A program made the translations under genes and the position numbers. This document shows positions 1 through 6,111 of a stretch of DNA of 15,357 nt, piece by piece. The DNA lies in NCBI GenBank assembly GCA_964439955.1, contig CAYTPX010000040.1:1-15357 (forward strand), read 5' to 3'. Source of the DNA: UBA1794 sp964439955. Lineage in GTDB: Bacteria > Bacteroidota > Bacteroidia > Bacteroidales > Bacteroidaceae. Position 1 is the stretch's first letter; each line of letters opens with the position of its first letter. The notes beneath the pieces are model-generated. The model did no database searches. It worked only from the letters and a program-made list of their open reading frames with translations, and was not told the origin of the DNA.

Positions 1-164
1 TCCTCGATACTTTCGTAAATATCCCCTTCGTCTTCTATTTCCTGCAAGTTTTCAATGACTTCAAGTGGCGCGCCGGAGCGTACAGCATAGTCAATCAGTT
101 CGTCCTTGGTAGCCGGCCAAGGGGCATCCTCGAGTTTTGAAGCGAGTTCCAGAGTCCAATACAT
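1..164 (-). CDS. DUF2795 domain protein, C-terminus cut by window edge
   Basis: Reading from the ATG at 164-162 gives 54 codons without a stop, beginning MYWTLELASKLEDAPWPATK and running on to an acidic stretch (IEDEGDIYESIE) where the window ends. The opening, with PWPATKDELIDYA and GAPLEVIENLQ, matches the short (about 70-aa) DUF2795 proteins that Bacteroidales carry next to cobalamin adenosyltransferase genes; that match is from memory of the family. The molecular function is unknown; no signal peptide or membrane segment is visible. It lies 44 bases behind the adenosyltransferase stop and may be co-transcribed, but it also has a TAnnTTTG-type -7 box of its own at 190-197. About 15-20 residues are probably missing. 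Confidence 0.85.
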   Translation of the reverse strand, partial: MYWTLELASKLEDAPWPATKDELIDYAVRSGAPLEVIENLQEIEDEGDIYESIE

Positions 165-189
165 GATTTAGTCAGGTGTGAAATTTGCG

Positions 190-197
190 CAAAAGTA
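190..197 (-). promoter_or_regulatory. -7 box in front of the DUF2795 gene, overlapping a palindrome
   Basis: On the minus strand positions 197-190 read TACTTTTG, a full match to the Bacteroidetes -7 consensus TAnnTTTG, ending 25 bases before the ATG. No TTTG or TTG stands at the expected -33 distance, so the promoter is incomplete. The box overlaps the perfect 10-base palindrome TTTGCGCAAA (184-193), and a second palindrome TGCGCGCA lies at 214-221, so an operator is conceivable. Confidence 0.4.
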
Positions 198-208
198 TCA
201 CTTTTCAT

Positions 209-775
209 TCATTTGCGCGCATTATCCCATAAAATTTCTTCCCTTTTTTCAGAGAAGTTACCCATCCGGGCGATAACGAAGAGGTAGTCAGAAAGACGAT
301 TCATGTAAATCTGTATGTTGTCATCACCTCCTGTTTTCTGGAACAAGCTGATAATCTGCCGTTCAGCCCGGCGGCATACGGTGCGTGCCACATGAGCTAG
401 GGCGGCAATGCGCCCCCCCCCTGGCAAAAGGAAAGCGCGCAACGGCGGAAGCAGGGCATCGGTTTCATCTATCCACTGCTCCAAGCGGGCAATGTCGGCA
501 GGCAAGATTCCGCTTGAGGCGGCACGGGGCGAGTGTCCTGTGTCGGTAGCCAAGCAAGCACCTATGCGAAAAAGTTGGTTCTGGATCTCGCGGATCTGGG
601 CGAGCTGGGGAGCATCGGAGGGATACTCCGTACAGAGCAAGCCAAGATGGGCATTCAACTCATCGACAGTACCATACGCCTCAATGCGCGGATGCGCCTT
701 GGAAACTCGGATTCCGCCCACGAGAGACGTCTCGCCAGCATCGCCAGTCTGGGTATAAAGAGGGCTTTTCTTCAT
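209..775 (-). CDS. ATP:cob(I)alamin adenosyltransferase, PduO type
   Basis: This enzyme transfers the 5'-deoxyadenosyl group of ATP to cob(I)alamin or cob(I)inamide, making coenzyme B12 in the cytoplasm. The 188-aa protein has the full PduO-family pattern: YTQTGDAGETSLVGG (residues 7-21, ATP-binding N-terminus), RIEAYGTVDELNAHLG (30-45), the active-site stretch RTVCRRAER (131-139) and NRLSDYLFVIAR (159-170). Length is normal. I start it at the ATG at 775, because homologs begin MKKS-YT-TGD; an in-frame ATG at 784 would add three residues, and neither has a Shine-Dalgarno sequence. It begins 14 bases after the stop of the SAM-like gene, so it is probably in that operon. Odd point: residues 119-121 are encoded by nine consecutive G (413-421). 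Confidence 0.95.
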   Translation of the reverse strand: MKKSPLYTQTGDAGETSLVGGIRVSKAHPRIEAYGTVDELNAHLGLLCTEYPSDAPQLAQIREIQNQLFRIGACLATDTGHSPRAASSGILPADIARLEQWIDETDALLPPLRAFLLPGGGRIAALAHVARTVCRRAERQIISLFQKTGGDDNIQIYMNRLSDYLFVIARMGNFSEKREEILWDNARK

Positions 776-789
776 GACTATCATGCAAA

Positions 790-1431
790 CTAAAAATTAA
801 TCCGAACCACACGTTGCCGGAAACGGGCTGGCCCACCCAACAGCAAGAACCCGCCATAAAGGTCGAAAAGGACACCCGTATGCGGATGGGCAATCCATGC
901 CTTTTCGGCTTCGCCCACTCCTTTCCGCCCATGGGGCAAGGCCACATAGAGCGCATCGCCTTCGCCCATCCGTTCCAAAGCCCGGCCTACCGCCACGTCA
1001 AGCGGCACGCCCGCGTTGCGCCCGTTCACGACATAGAGGCAGGAACCCGGACGGCTATCCGGGGAAGACGTCCCGGCATCCGCAACGGGGGAAGCACTAC
1101 CGCCAATACGGATGCGGGGGCGTGCGGCTTCCAAGTAGGACTTCTCTATTCCCGTGGGGCATCCCACCAACACCGCCGCCTTGCTTCCCAAGTCGTTGGC
1201 CAAGCGGAACAGCAGCTCGCACTCCTTCCTCTCCAGGCACAGCCCACGGCCATGCCGTGCCGCAGACCGGTACTCCCCGGCGAGAGGGGCATAGGCATAA
1301 TAGACCCCGCGTTGGAGGATTACCTCGCGGAGCAGGTAAAAAAGCCGGGGGGAATGTATCCCATAGCCCTGCGTCCTGCGGTATCGCCCGATGTGGCATC
1401 CTATGTCGTACAAAAAACGTGCGTGGAGCAT
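790..1431 (-). CDS. class I SAM-methyltransferase-like protein, degenerate
   Basis: This 213-aa soluble protein resembles the Bacteroidales O-methyltransferase-like proteins recognisable by an N-terminal GYGIHSPRLFYLL (residues 22-34; HGVHSPF in relatives) and a C-terminus of the type FDLY...VVRINF (189-213). Where a working SAM domain would have a glycine-rich ELGTGxG loop after the LFRLAN helix, this protein reads AAVLVGCPTGIEKSYL (85-100), without the acidic residue and with only part of the glycines. Methyl transfer is therefore doubtful. I start it at the ATG at 1431; the frame is open upstream into the end of comEC, so a GTG a few codons earlier is possible. It lies 70 bases after comEC and 14 before the adenosyltransferase. 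Substrate and role are unknown. Confidence 0.72.
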   Translation of the reverse strand: MLHARFLYDIGCHIGRYRRTQGYGIHSPRLFYLLREVILQRGVYYAYAPLAGEYRSAARHGRGLCLERKECELLFRLANDLGSKAAVLVGCPTGIEKSYLEAARPRIRIGGSASPVADAGTSSPDSRPGSCLYVVNGRNAGVPLDVAVGRALERMGEGDALYVALPHGRKGVGEAEKAWIAHPHTGVLFDLYGGFLLLGGPARFRQRVVRINF

Positions 1432-1501
1432 GTGACGCGCAATATCATTATTTTCCACGGCAAAGATACAGATTCTTCCTGCCGCCGCAATCCTTTCCCG
1501 C

Positions 1502-3634
1502 CTATTTTGCAGTTCCGGGGAGAAAGTCGAAATAGACAGCACCCCTTTCCCCCAAGTCCACATAAGGGATGCCCGCCTCCTCGCACTCCCCGGCCAAGCG
1601 CTTACGCAAGGCGGGGGCGAGCGAGGCGTCAAGAACCACCGTCCGGAACTCCAGCCCCTGCGGAAGCTGGGAGAGGGAACGCCCGTAGCCACGCACGATC
1701 CACAGGTAATCGACCACTCCTTCCGCCGACGCACGGGACGCTTCCGCCCAGCCGCCGTCCAGGCGGAGCAGAGTCCTCCCCTGCCAGCGGAAGAGGCAAC
1801 GCCGCCCATCGTAGTGCGCCGTGTAGGGTTCCTCCCGCAGGAGGCGCACCTTGTCCCAATAGTTCTGCAACTGCCTGCGCAGAAACGGGTAGCCCGTTGC
1901 CGTGCTGTCCGTCCAGAGCACCGTGGGCCTTCCCGGCGCAAAGCCCTGCACGGCCGGCGCAGAAGGCAGGGCATAGAAGAAAAGCCCCTCACGGGGCGGA
2001 CGGAAGGCAAAGGCCTTGGCCGCCTCGCAGGCCGTCAGCGCCAATGAGACAAGCAAGAGGGGGAGCACCCGGCAACGGCGGCGGGCAAAGACTGCCCGGA
2101 GCGTGCGGAACAAGGCGAATAGGAAAAGGGCGATGCAGCAGCCCTCCCACCAAGGCACGTACATGCGGTCGACCGTGGCGAAGGGCAGGGAATTCGTGAA
2201 ACGTACAAGCCCCTCAAGGATTTCAAGCAAGTGCCCGAGCAAAAAGACGCAGCACTTTCCGACAAAAGCGGCATGGCTTCCCAACAAAAGCAACAGCGCC
2301 CCCACCCCGATGACCAGCTGGCAAAGGAAAACGGCGGGCAGGTTGGCCAACAAGAACCAGGTGGGGAACGACGAAAAGTGGCAGGCAAGCAACGGGAAGA
2401 TGCCCAACTGGGCAGCGATACAAACGGCAGCCGAGCGGGAAACGACATCCGACCACGGGAAACGCCGGACGCGGAGGAGTGAAAAAATCCAGTCATTCCA
2501 CAACAAAATGCCCGCCACGGCGGCAAACGAAAGCTGGAATCCCACATCGAAGACCCAAAGCGGGTTCCACACCAACAGAGCCAAGGCAGCCAAGCCGAGG
2601 GTGTTTCCCGGTTTGTGCCCATACCCGGAAAGGTTGGCCAGCACCCATACACTCAAAGCGATGGCGGAGCGCAACACAGGCGGCGCCAAGCCACACACGA
2701 AGGCAAAGCCCCACACGGCAGCAAGCGCCACGGCTTGTTTCGCATAGTAAAGGAAAAACGGGCAAAGCAGGGAGAGCAACGCGCGGGCAATGCAGAAAAC
2801 CAGCCCGACATGCAAGCCGGAAACGACAAGTATATGGCCTATCCCGGCATCCGAATAGCGCTCACGCTGCTCGCGGGTGAGGTTTTCCTTGCTCCCCAAG
2901 GTCAAGGCAGCCAGCAAACCGTAGTCTTCCGCCTTGTGGAAGCCGCTTTCGCGGTAGCGGGCCAGCAGATGCCCACGCAGCCTTCGGGCTTTCTCCGCCA
3001 GCCCCTTGTCCTGGAGCAGGAGTGGCGTGGCAGCCCAACGGGAAACATAGCCCGTCGCGCTGAAGCCGCGCGAGGAAAGGAAAAAGCGATAGTCGAATTC
3101 TTCCGGGTTGCCGTAATTGCGCGGAGGCTCGAGGCGCATGCGGAGCAAAAGCACACGCCCGGCTTCCAAAAGCGACGTGTCGGGGTTAGAAAGGCCCAGG
3201 TAGACAAGCGCCTTGCCCGGGAGGGGCTCGAAAGGCGGCGGGGCCGCACCGGGGAGCTGGGGTGGGTAGTATCCGGCCACTTGCACCTCGCAACTGAACG
3301 AACGCGCCCGCCGCTCCGGCGCATCGAGCAGGCGGACCCGGTAGACTGCCTCCTCTTCCGGCCATGCGACACACGATTTCCGCCAAGACAGGCAGGCCAT
3401 ACCCAAGCCGAGGGCAAAGGAGAGCACGACGACCCATGCCCCGCCCAGCCAACGGTGCCGGTAATCGAGCCGGTAGGCACAGATGATTCCGACCACCCCC
3501 GCGGCACCCAACAAGGAAGCCACCCAGAAACCCGCAGAAAGATGGACATACAAAAATAGCCGGCTCGCCAGAATGCCGACTATATAAGGCAGGAGTATCC
3601 GCAAAAGCGGAGTACTATAAAGCAGCGAGTTCAC
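1502..3634 (-). CDS. comEC: ComEC/Rec2-family DNA-uptake membrane protein
   Basis: ComEC forms the inner-membrane channel for single-stranded DNA in natural transformation. The 710-aa protein has several N-terminal membrane segments (about 10-85), a DUF4131-like soluble region (about 90-205), then the Competence domain with the signature SGLHVG at 272-277, preceded by LTLGSKENLTREQRERYSDA (244-263), and a hydrophobic core of many segments to about 545. The last 150 residues resemble the position of the usual metallo-beta-lactamase-like domain but contain no HxHxDH motif. The start is a GTG at 3634-3632, overlapping the end of rpe by 20 bases; the reading MNSLLYSTPLLRILLPYIVG fits the family's N-terminus. 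The overlap implies coupling to rpe. Whether the cell is transformable cannot be told. Confidence 0.93.
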   Translation of the reverse strand: MNSLLYSTPLLRILLPYIVGILASRLFLYVHLSAGFWVASLLGAAGVVGIICAYRLDYRHRWLGGAWVVVLSFALGLGMACLSWRKSCVAWPEEEAVYRVRLLDAPERRARSFSCEVQVAGYYPPQLPGAAPPPFEPLPGKALVYLGLSNPDTSLLEAGRVLLLRMRLEPPRNYGNPEEFDYRFFLSSRGFSATGYVSRWAATPLLLQDKGLAEKARRLRGHLLARYRESGFHKAEDYGLLAALTLGSKENLTREQRERYSDAGIGHILVVSGLHVGLVFCIARALLSLLCPFFLYYAKQAVALAAVWGFAFVCGLAPPVLRSAIALSVWVLANLSGYGHKPGNTLGLAALALLVWNPLWVFDVGFQLSFAAVAGILLWNDWIFSLLRVRRFPWSDVVSRSAAVCIAAQLGIFPLLACHFSSFPTWFLLANLPAVFLCQLVIGVGALLLLLGSHAAFVGKCCVFLLGHLLEILEGLVRFTNSLPFATVDRMYVPWWEGCCIALFLFALFRTLRAVFARRRCRVLPLLLVSLALTACEAAKAFAFRPPREGLFFYALPSAPAVQGFAPGRPTVLWTDSTATGYPFLRRQLQNYWDKVRLLREEPYTAHYDGRRCLFRWQGRTLLRLDGGWAEASRASAEGVVDYLWIVRGYGRSLSQLPQGLEFRTVVLDASLAPALRKRLAGECEEAGIPYVDLGERGAVYFDFLPGTAK

Positions 3635-4265
3635 GGATCGTCTCTATCGGATGCGGCGAGCTGAAGACGTAGCTGCCCGCCACCAAGATGTCTGCCCCCG
3701 CGGCCACCAAACGGGGCGCGGTCACGGCATTGACCCCCCCATCCACTTCGATGAGGGCGCGCGAATGGCTTTGGTCAATAAGGGCGCGCAGCTTGTCCAC
3801 CTTACACAACGTATGCTCGATGAACTGCTGCCCCCCGAAACCGGGATTTACGGACATGAGCAGCACCATGTGCACATCGCCGATGACTTCCTCCAGCACC
3901 GAAACAGGCGTTGCCGGGTTGAGCGTAACGGCGGGAAGCATGCCCGCGTCGCGGATGGCCTGTAGCGTGCGGTGCAAATGGGTGCATGCCTCCCAATGGA
4001 CATTCATGACCTGGGCGCCGAGGGCTTTCACCTGTGGGATGAATTTCTCGGGATGGACGATCATCAGATGCACGTCGAACGGCTTTTTGCACAAGGGGGC
4101 GATGGAACGTATCACGGGAAAACCGAACGAAATGTTCGGGACAAAGACTCCGTCCATAATGTCCAAATGCAGCATGGAGGCGTCGCTCTGGTTGACCATC
4201 TCGACCGCTTCGGCCAAATGGGCAAAGTCCGCTGCCAAGAGGGAGGGGGCTATCTGTGTGCTCAT
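3615..4265 (-). CDS. rpe: ribulose-phosphate 3-epimerase
   Basis: Rpe interconverts D-ribulose 5-phosphate and D-xylulose 5-phosphate in the pentose phosphate pathway. The 216-aa TIM-barrel protein has all expected motifs: IAPSLLAADF (5-14), HLDIMDGVFVPNISFG with metal ligands H33 and D35 and the acid-base residue region (33-48), DVHLMI with H66, MSVNPGFGGQ (137-146) and EVDGGV with catalytic D175 (173-178). I chose the ATG at 4265 because MSTQIAPSLLAADF is the standard N-terminus; the frame extends 35 codons further upstream but that part has no family likeness and overlaps the small gene in front. It lies 40 bases behind the small protein gene and overlaps the comEC start, so all three are probably one transcript. 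Confidence 0.97.
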   Translation of the reverse strand: MSTQIAPSLLAADFAHLAEAVEMVNQSDASMLHLDIMDGVFVPNISFGFPVIRSIAPLCKKPFDVHLMIVHPEKFIPQVKALGAQVMNVHWEACTHLHRTLQAIRDAGMLPAVTLNPATPVSVLEEVIGDVHMVLLMSVNPGFGGQQFIEHTLCKVDKLRALIDQSHSRALIEVDGGVNAVTAPRLVAAGADILVAGSYVFSSPHPIETIRELAAL

Positions 4266-4305
4266 AGCGTAGGAAAAGGGATAAAAGGGTCGTCTTTTAC
4301 CGGGA

Positions 4306-4485
4306 TTAGCTGAGCATGATCCCCTGCAGCCCTTCGGGCAGGCGGGAATCCGCATAATAGGAACGGGCAAAAAGGCGGAGGAAACTTAACGTGGCTTCCT
4401 TCGGGCCACGGATACGGCCTTGCGGTTCTTTTCCCTTGGGTGAGGATGAAACGGACGAAAGGGGACGGGTAGATGTTTTTTTCAT
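4306..4485 (-). CDS. small basic protein of unknown function before rpe
   Basis: A 59-aa reading frame beginning MKKTSTRPLSSVSSSPKGK and ending LPEGLQGIMLS. The first half is rich in Ser, Lys and Pro and probably disordered; the second half carries a helix-like stretch LSFLRLFARSYYAD followed by LPEGLQGIML. I recall short Bacteroidales proteins with the same pattern (FxRxFAR-Y, then LP-x-LxGIxLN), so I think it is a real gene rather than a chance frame, but I cannot name a function. A second in-frame ATG at 4491 would add two residues. There is no Shine-Dalgarno sequence. The gene begins 16 bases after a strong hairpin and is followed after 40 bases by rpe. No clear promoter box lies directly in front of it. 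Confidence 0.6.
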   Translation of the reverse strand: MKKTSTRPLSSVSSSPKGKEPQGRIRGPKEATLSFLRLFARSYYADSRLPEGLQGIMLS

Positions 4486-4500
4486 AGGCATAAATTAAAG

Positions 4501-4545
4501 ACCAAGGTTGGCTAGTTTCTATTTGAGAAACGCGGCAACCTTGGT
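4501..4545 (-). terminator. strong two-part hairpin between sigma factor gene and small gene
   Basis: A perfect 10-base stem (ACCAAGGTTG at 4501-4510 with CAACCTTGGT at 4536-4545) encloses a second 6-base stem (GTTTCT 4515-4520 with AGAAAC 4526-4531) and a 5-base loop. On the minus strand it is followed by CTTTAATTT and so may end the sigma-factor transcript; on the plus strand it is followed by TTTTTAG. Because it stands only 16 bases before the small gene and no separate promoter is seen after it, it may instead act as a partial terminator or leader element for the rpe operon. Confidence 0.65.
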
Positions 4546-4598
4546 TTTTAGTATGTGCAAGTTAAAATTATATCGCCCCCGTCCGGAGGGGAAGCCGT

Positions 4599-5192
4599 TC
4601 AGTCGACCGTAAGGATCAATTTCTTTTCCTGCGCGATGCGCCGCAGGTTGAGGATGGCGTAACGCATCCTCCCTAAAGCCGTGTTGATGCTGACTCCCGT
4701 CTGCTCGGAAATTTCCTTGAAGCTAAGCCCCATGTAGAACCGCATCTGGACTACCTCGCGTTGGTTCTCGGGCAACAATTCCACCATGCGGCACACATCG
4801 GTATGGATCTGGCTGAGGATTATTTTTTCCTCTATGTTCTCGTCCGTAAGGCGGCAGTTGTTGAGCAAGTCGCGGTCGTCGACATCGTTGGAGACGGTAT
4901 TTTCGTAGCGTTCCTGCCGGAACGTGTCGATAATCATGTTGTGCGCAATACGCGTAAGCCAAGAGAAAAACTTCCCGCTCTCCGTGTAGCGCCGCTGTTT
5001 GATGGTCATTATCGCCTTAACGAAAGTCTCTTGGAAAAGGTCCTCCGTAAGCTCTTCGTTTTTCACGAAGTAGAAAATATAGGAATACAGCCTATTTTGA
5101 TAGCGCTCCAAGATGATGTCGAACGCTTTGTTCTCCCCATTTGCATAGCGCTCCACCAATTCTTCATCGGCGAGAGTCTTGAGTACATTCAT
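4599..5192 (-). CDS. RNA polymerase ECF-type sigma-70 factor
   Basis: A 197-aa extracytoplasmic-function-type sigma factor. Region 2 covers about residues 23-94 (AFDIILERYQNRLYSYIFYF, then DLFQETFVKAI and WLTRIAHNMIIDTFRQE, which contact core polymerase and the -10 region). Region 4 covers about 135-187, with LPENQREVVQMRFYMGLSFK and the helix-turn-helix ISEQTGVSINTALGRMRYAI that binds the -35 region. It is of the subtype common as a stand-alone regulator in Bacteroidales: there is no anti-sigma gene or SusC/SusD pair next to it. The frame can be read from a TTG at 5231, but I prefer the ATG at 5192: it has AAAGGA eight bases upstream and gives the family's N-terminus MN-LK-L-DEELV. Its targets cannot be read from the window. 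Confidence 0.95.
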   Translation of the reverse strand: MNVLKTLADEELVERYANGENKAFDIILERYQNRLYSYIFYFVKNEELTEDLFQETFVKAIMTIKQRRYTESGKFFSWLTRIAHNMIIDTFRQERYENTVSNDVDDRDLLNNCRLTDENIEEKIILSQIHTDVCRMVELLPENQREVVQMRFYMGLSFKEISEQTGVSINTALGRMRYAILNLRRIAQEKKLILTVD

Positions 5193-5290
5193 TTGTCCAA
5201 TCCTTTGGTTCGTTAGCGTAGATTTACTCAATAGGCTATCTATAATGTCAGTTAGGAGAACGGGGTAACTATGTCTTGTTTTCTATGGGG

Positions 5291-5322
5291 CAAATTAAAA
5301 GGTTCTTTTTTAAAATTGCAAA
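5291..5322 (-). promoter_or_regulatory. promoter of the sigma-factor gene
   Basis: On the minus strand TTTG (5322-5319) is followed after 20 bases by TTAATTTG (5298-5291), one mismatch from the Bacteroidetes -7 consensus TAnnTTTG with a perfect -33 element. Transcription would begin near 5284, leaving a leader of about 90 bases before the ATG at 5192. It is back to back with the tRNA promoter. Confidence 0.55.
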
Positions 5323-5359
5323 CGGGAACGAACTTTTCTCGAAAAAAAGCCCATTCCTC

Positions 5360-5390
5360 TTTGGATTCTACGATAAAGTCCTTATCTTTG
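5360..5390 (+). promoter_or_regulatory. consensus promoter of tRNA-Thr
   Basis: TTTG (5360-5363), 19 bases, then TATCTTTG (5383-5390): a full match to the Bacteroidetes housekeeping promoter TTTG-N19-21-TAnnTTTG. The expected start near 5397 gives a leader of about 85 bases before the tRNA. Such a perfect promoter fits a strongly expressed stable RNA. Confidence 0.75.
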
Positions 5391-5480
5391 CCCCGCTTTT
5401 TTAGGAAAGCCCTGCCGCTTTTGGATGAAAGTGTCGCGGGTTATCGGGAAAAGCGCCGTGGATTTTTGAGATCCTGCATT

Positions 5481-5553
<73 letters not shown>

Positions 5554-5567
5554 CTGGAATAGGCAAG

Positions 5568-5616
5568 GGCAAGCCGCAAGTCCTGTACGGGTAAGTACGA
5601 GGAAATGCGGCTTGCC
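5568..5616 (+). terminator. terminator hairpin of tRNA-Thr
   Basis: A perfect 11-base stem pairs GGCAAGCCGCA (5568-5578) with TGCGGCTTGCC (5606-5616), with an inner stem TCCTGTAC/GTACgAGGA carrying a one-base bulge and a six-base loop. TGTTTTCC follows. It starts 15 bases after the tRNA, as expected of a Rho-independent terminator. Confidence 0.75.
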
Positions 5617-5659
5617 TGTTTTCCATGTATATAGAGAAGGACAAGGGAGGAAACGGGTT

Positions 5660-5980
5660 GTGAAGAAAATAAGAATCACCGTCATGCGGAAGGCTTGCTA
5701 CCCTGACTTGATGGAGCAATACGAAAACCCTATTGAACACGCATGCGACTTGCACGAGGGGCAAGTATTCGTAGCCAACGGATGGGAGAAGCCCGAAGGC
5801 ATGTGCGAGAGTGCCTGGCAAAGCATGTCGCCTTTTGTAATGGCCTTGGCACACGGAGGCGGTAACTTCTACGACGGCTGGATGAAAGAACCGAAGTCGG
5901 CCATGATTTCCTGCAACGACGGTTTCCGCCCCGTGAGCTTCCTGATAGAAGCGCTGGACGAGGAAGCCGGCAAGCCATGA
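5660..5980 (+). CDS. TIGR04076 family protein
   Basis: A 106-aa cytoplasmic protein of unknown function in the TIGR04076 family. It begins MKKIRITVMRKACYPDLMEQ and carries the family pattern HEGQVFVANGWEKPEGMC, ESAWQSMSPFVMAL, AHGGG and CNDGFRPVSFLI. Four cysteines (13, 29, 49, 85), spaced as in relatives I remember, could bind a metal, but this is inference. The start is the GTG at 5660-5662: AGGGAGG at 5644-5650 is a strong Shine-Dalgarno sequence at nine bases, and the reading matches the family's N-terminus. The frame is open further upstream through the tRNA, which is chance. It lies about 45 bases after the tRNA terminator; no clear promoter box is seen, so it may depend on read-through. 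It ends convergent to the PiT gene. Confidence 0.85.
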   Translation: MKKIRITVMRKACYPDLMEQYENPIEHACDLHEGQVFVANGWEKPEGMCESAWQSMSPFVMALAHGGGNFYDGWMKEPKSAMISCNDGFRPVSFLIEALDEEAGKP

Positions 5981-6015
5981 GGCACACCCCGGCGCAAGCG
6001 GAAGCCCTATAAAGC

Positions 6016-6062
6016 AAACGTGCCGCATCCCGGCCCATGAGGTTCCGGCATGCGGCACGTTT
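6016..6062. terminator. bidirectional terminator hairpin between convergent genes
   Basis: AAACGTGCCGCAT (6016-6028) pairs perfectly with ATGCGGCACGTTT (6050-6062), 13 bases, around a 21-base loop that itself contains CCGG twice. The plus-strand tail is five T (6060-6064); the minus-strand side continues GCTTTAT. It lies between the stop codons of the TIGR04076 gene (5980) and the PiT gene (6112), and so probably serves both. Confidence 0.8.
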
Positions 6063-6111
6063 TTATGCCATCCCGCTGGGGGACAAATGGGAATAAGGAA
6101 AGGGGGAACAC

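Noticed and set aside
1432..2010. N-terminal extension of the SAM-like gene up to 2010 in the same frame
   Set aside because: That part overlaps comEC out of frame, is Arg/Ser/Gly-rich and has no family likeness; the homologous N-terminus starts at 1431.
814..2199. A 461-codon open frame on the plus strand
   Set aside because: It runs antisense across the SAM-like gene and the end of comEC, is dominated by Pro, Arg, Ala and Gly, and has no domain likeness.
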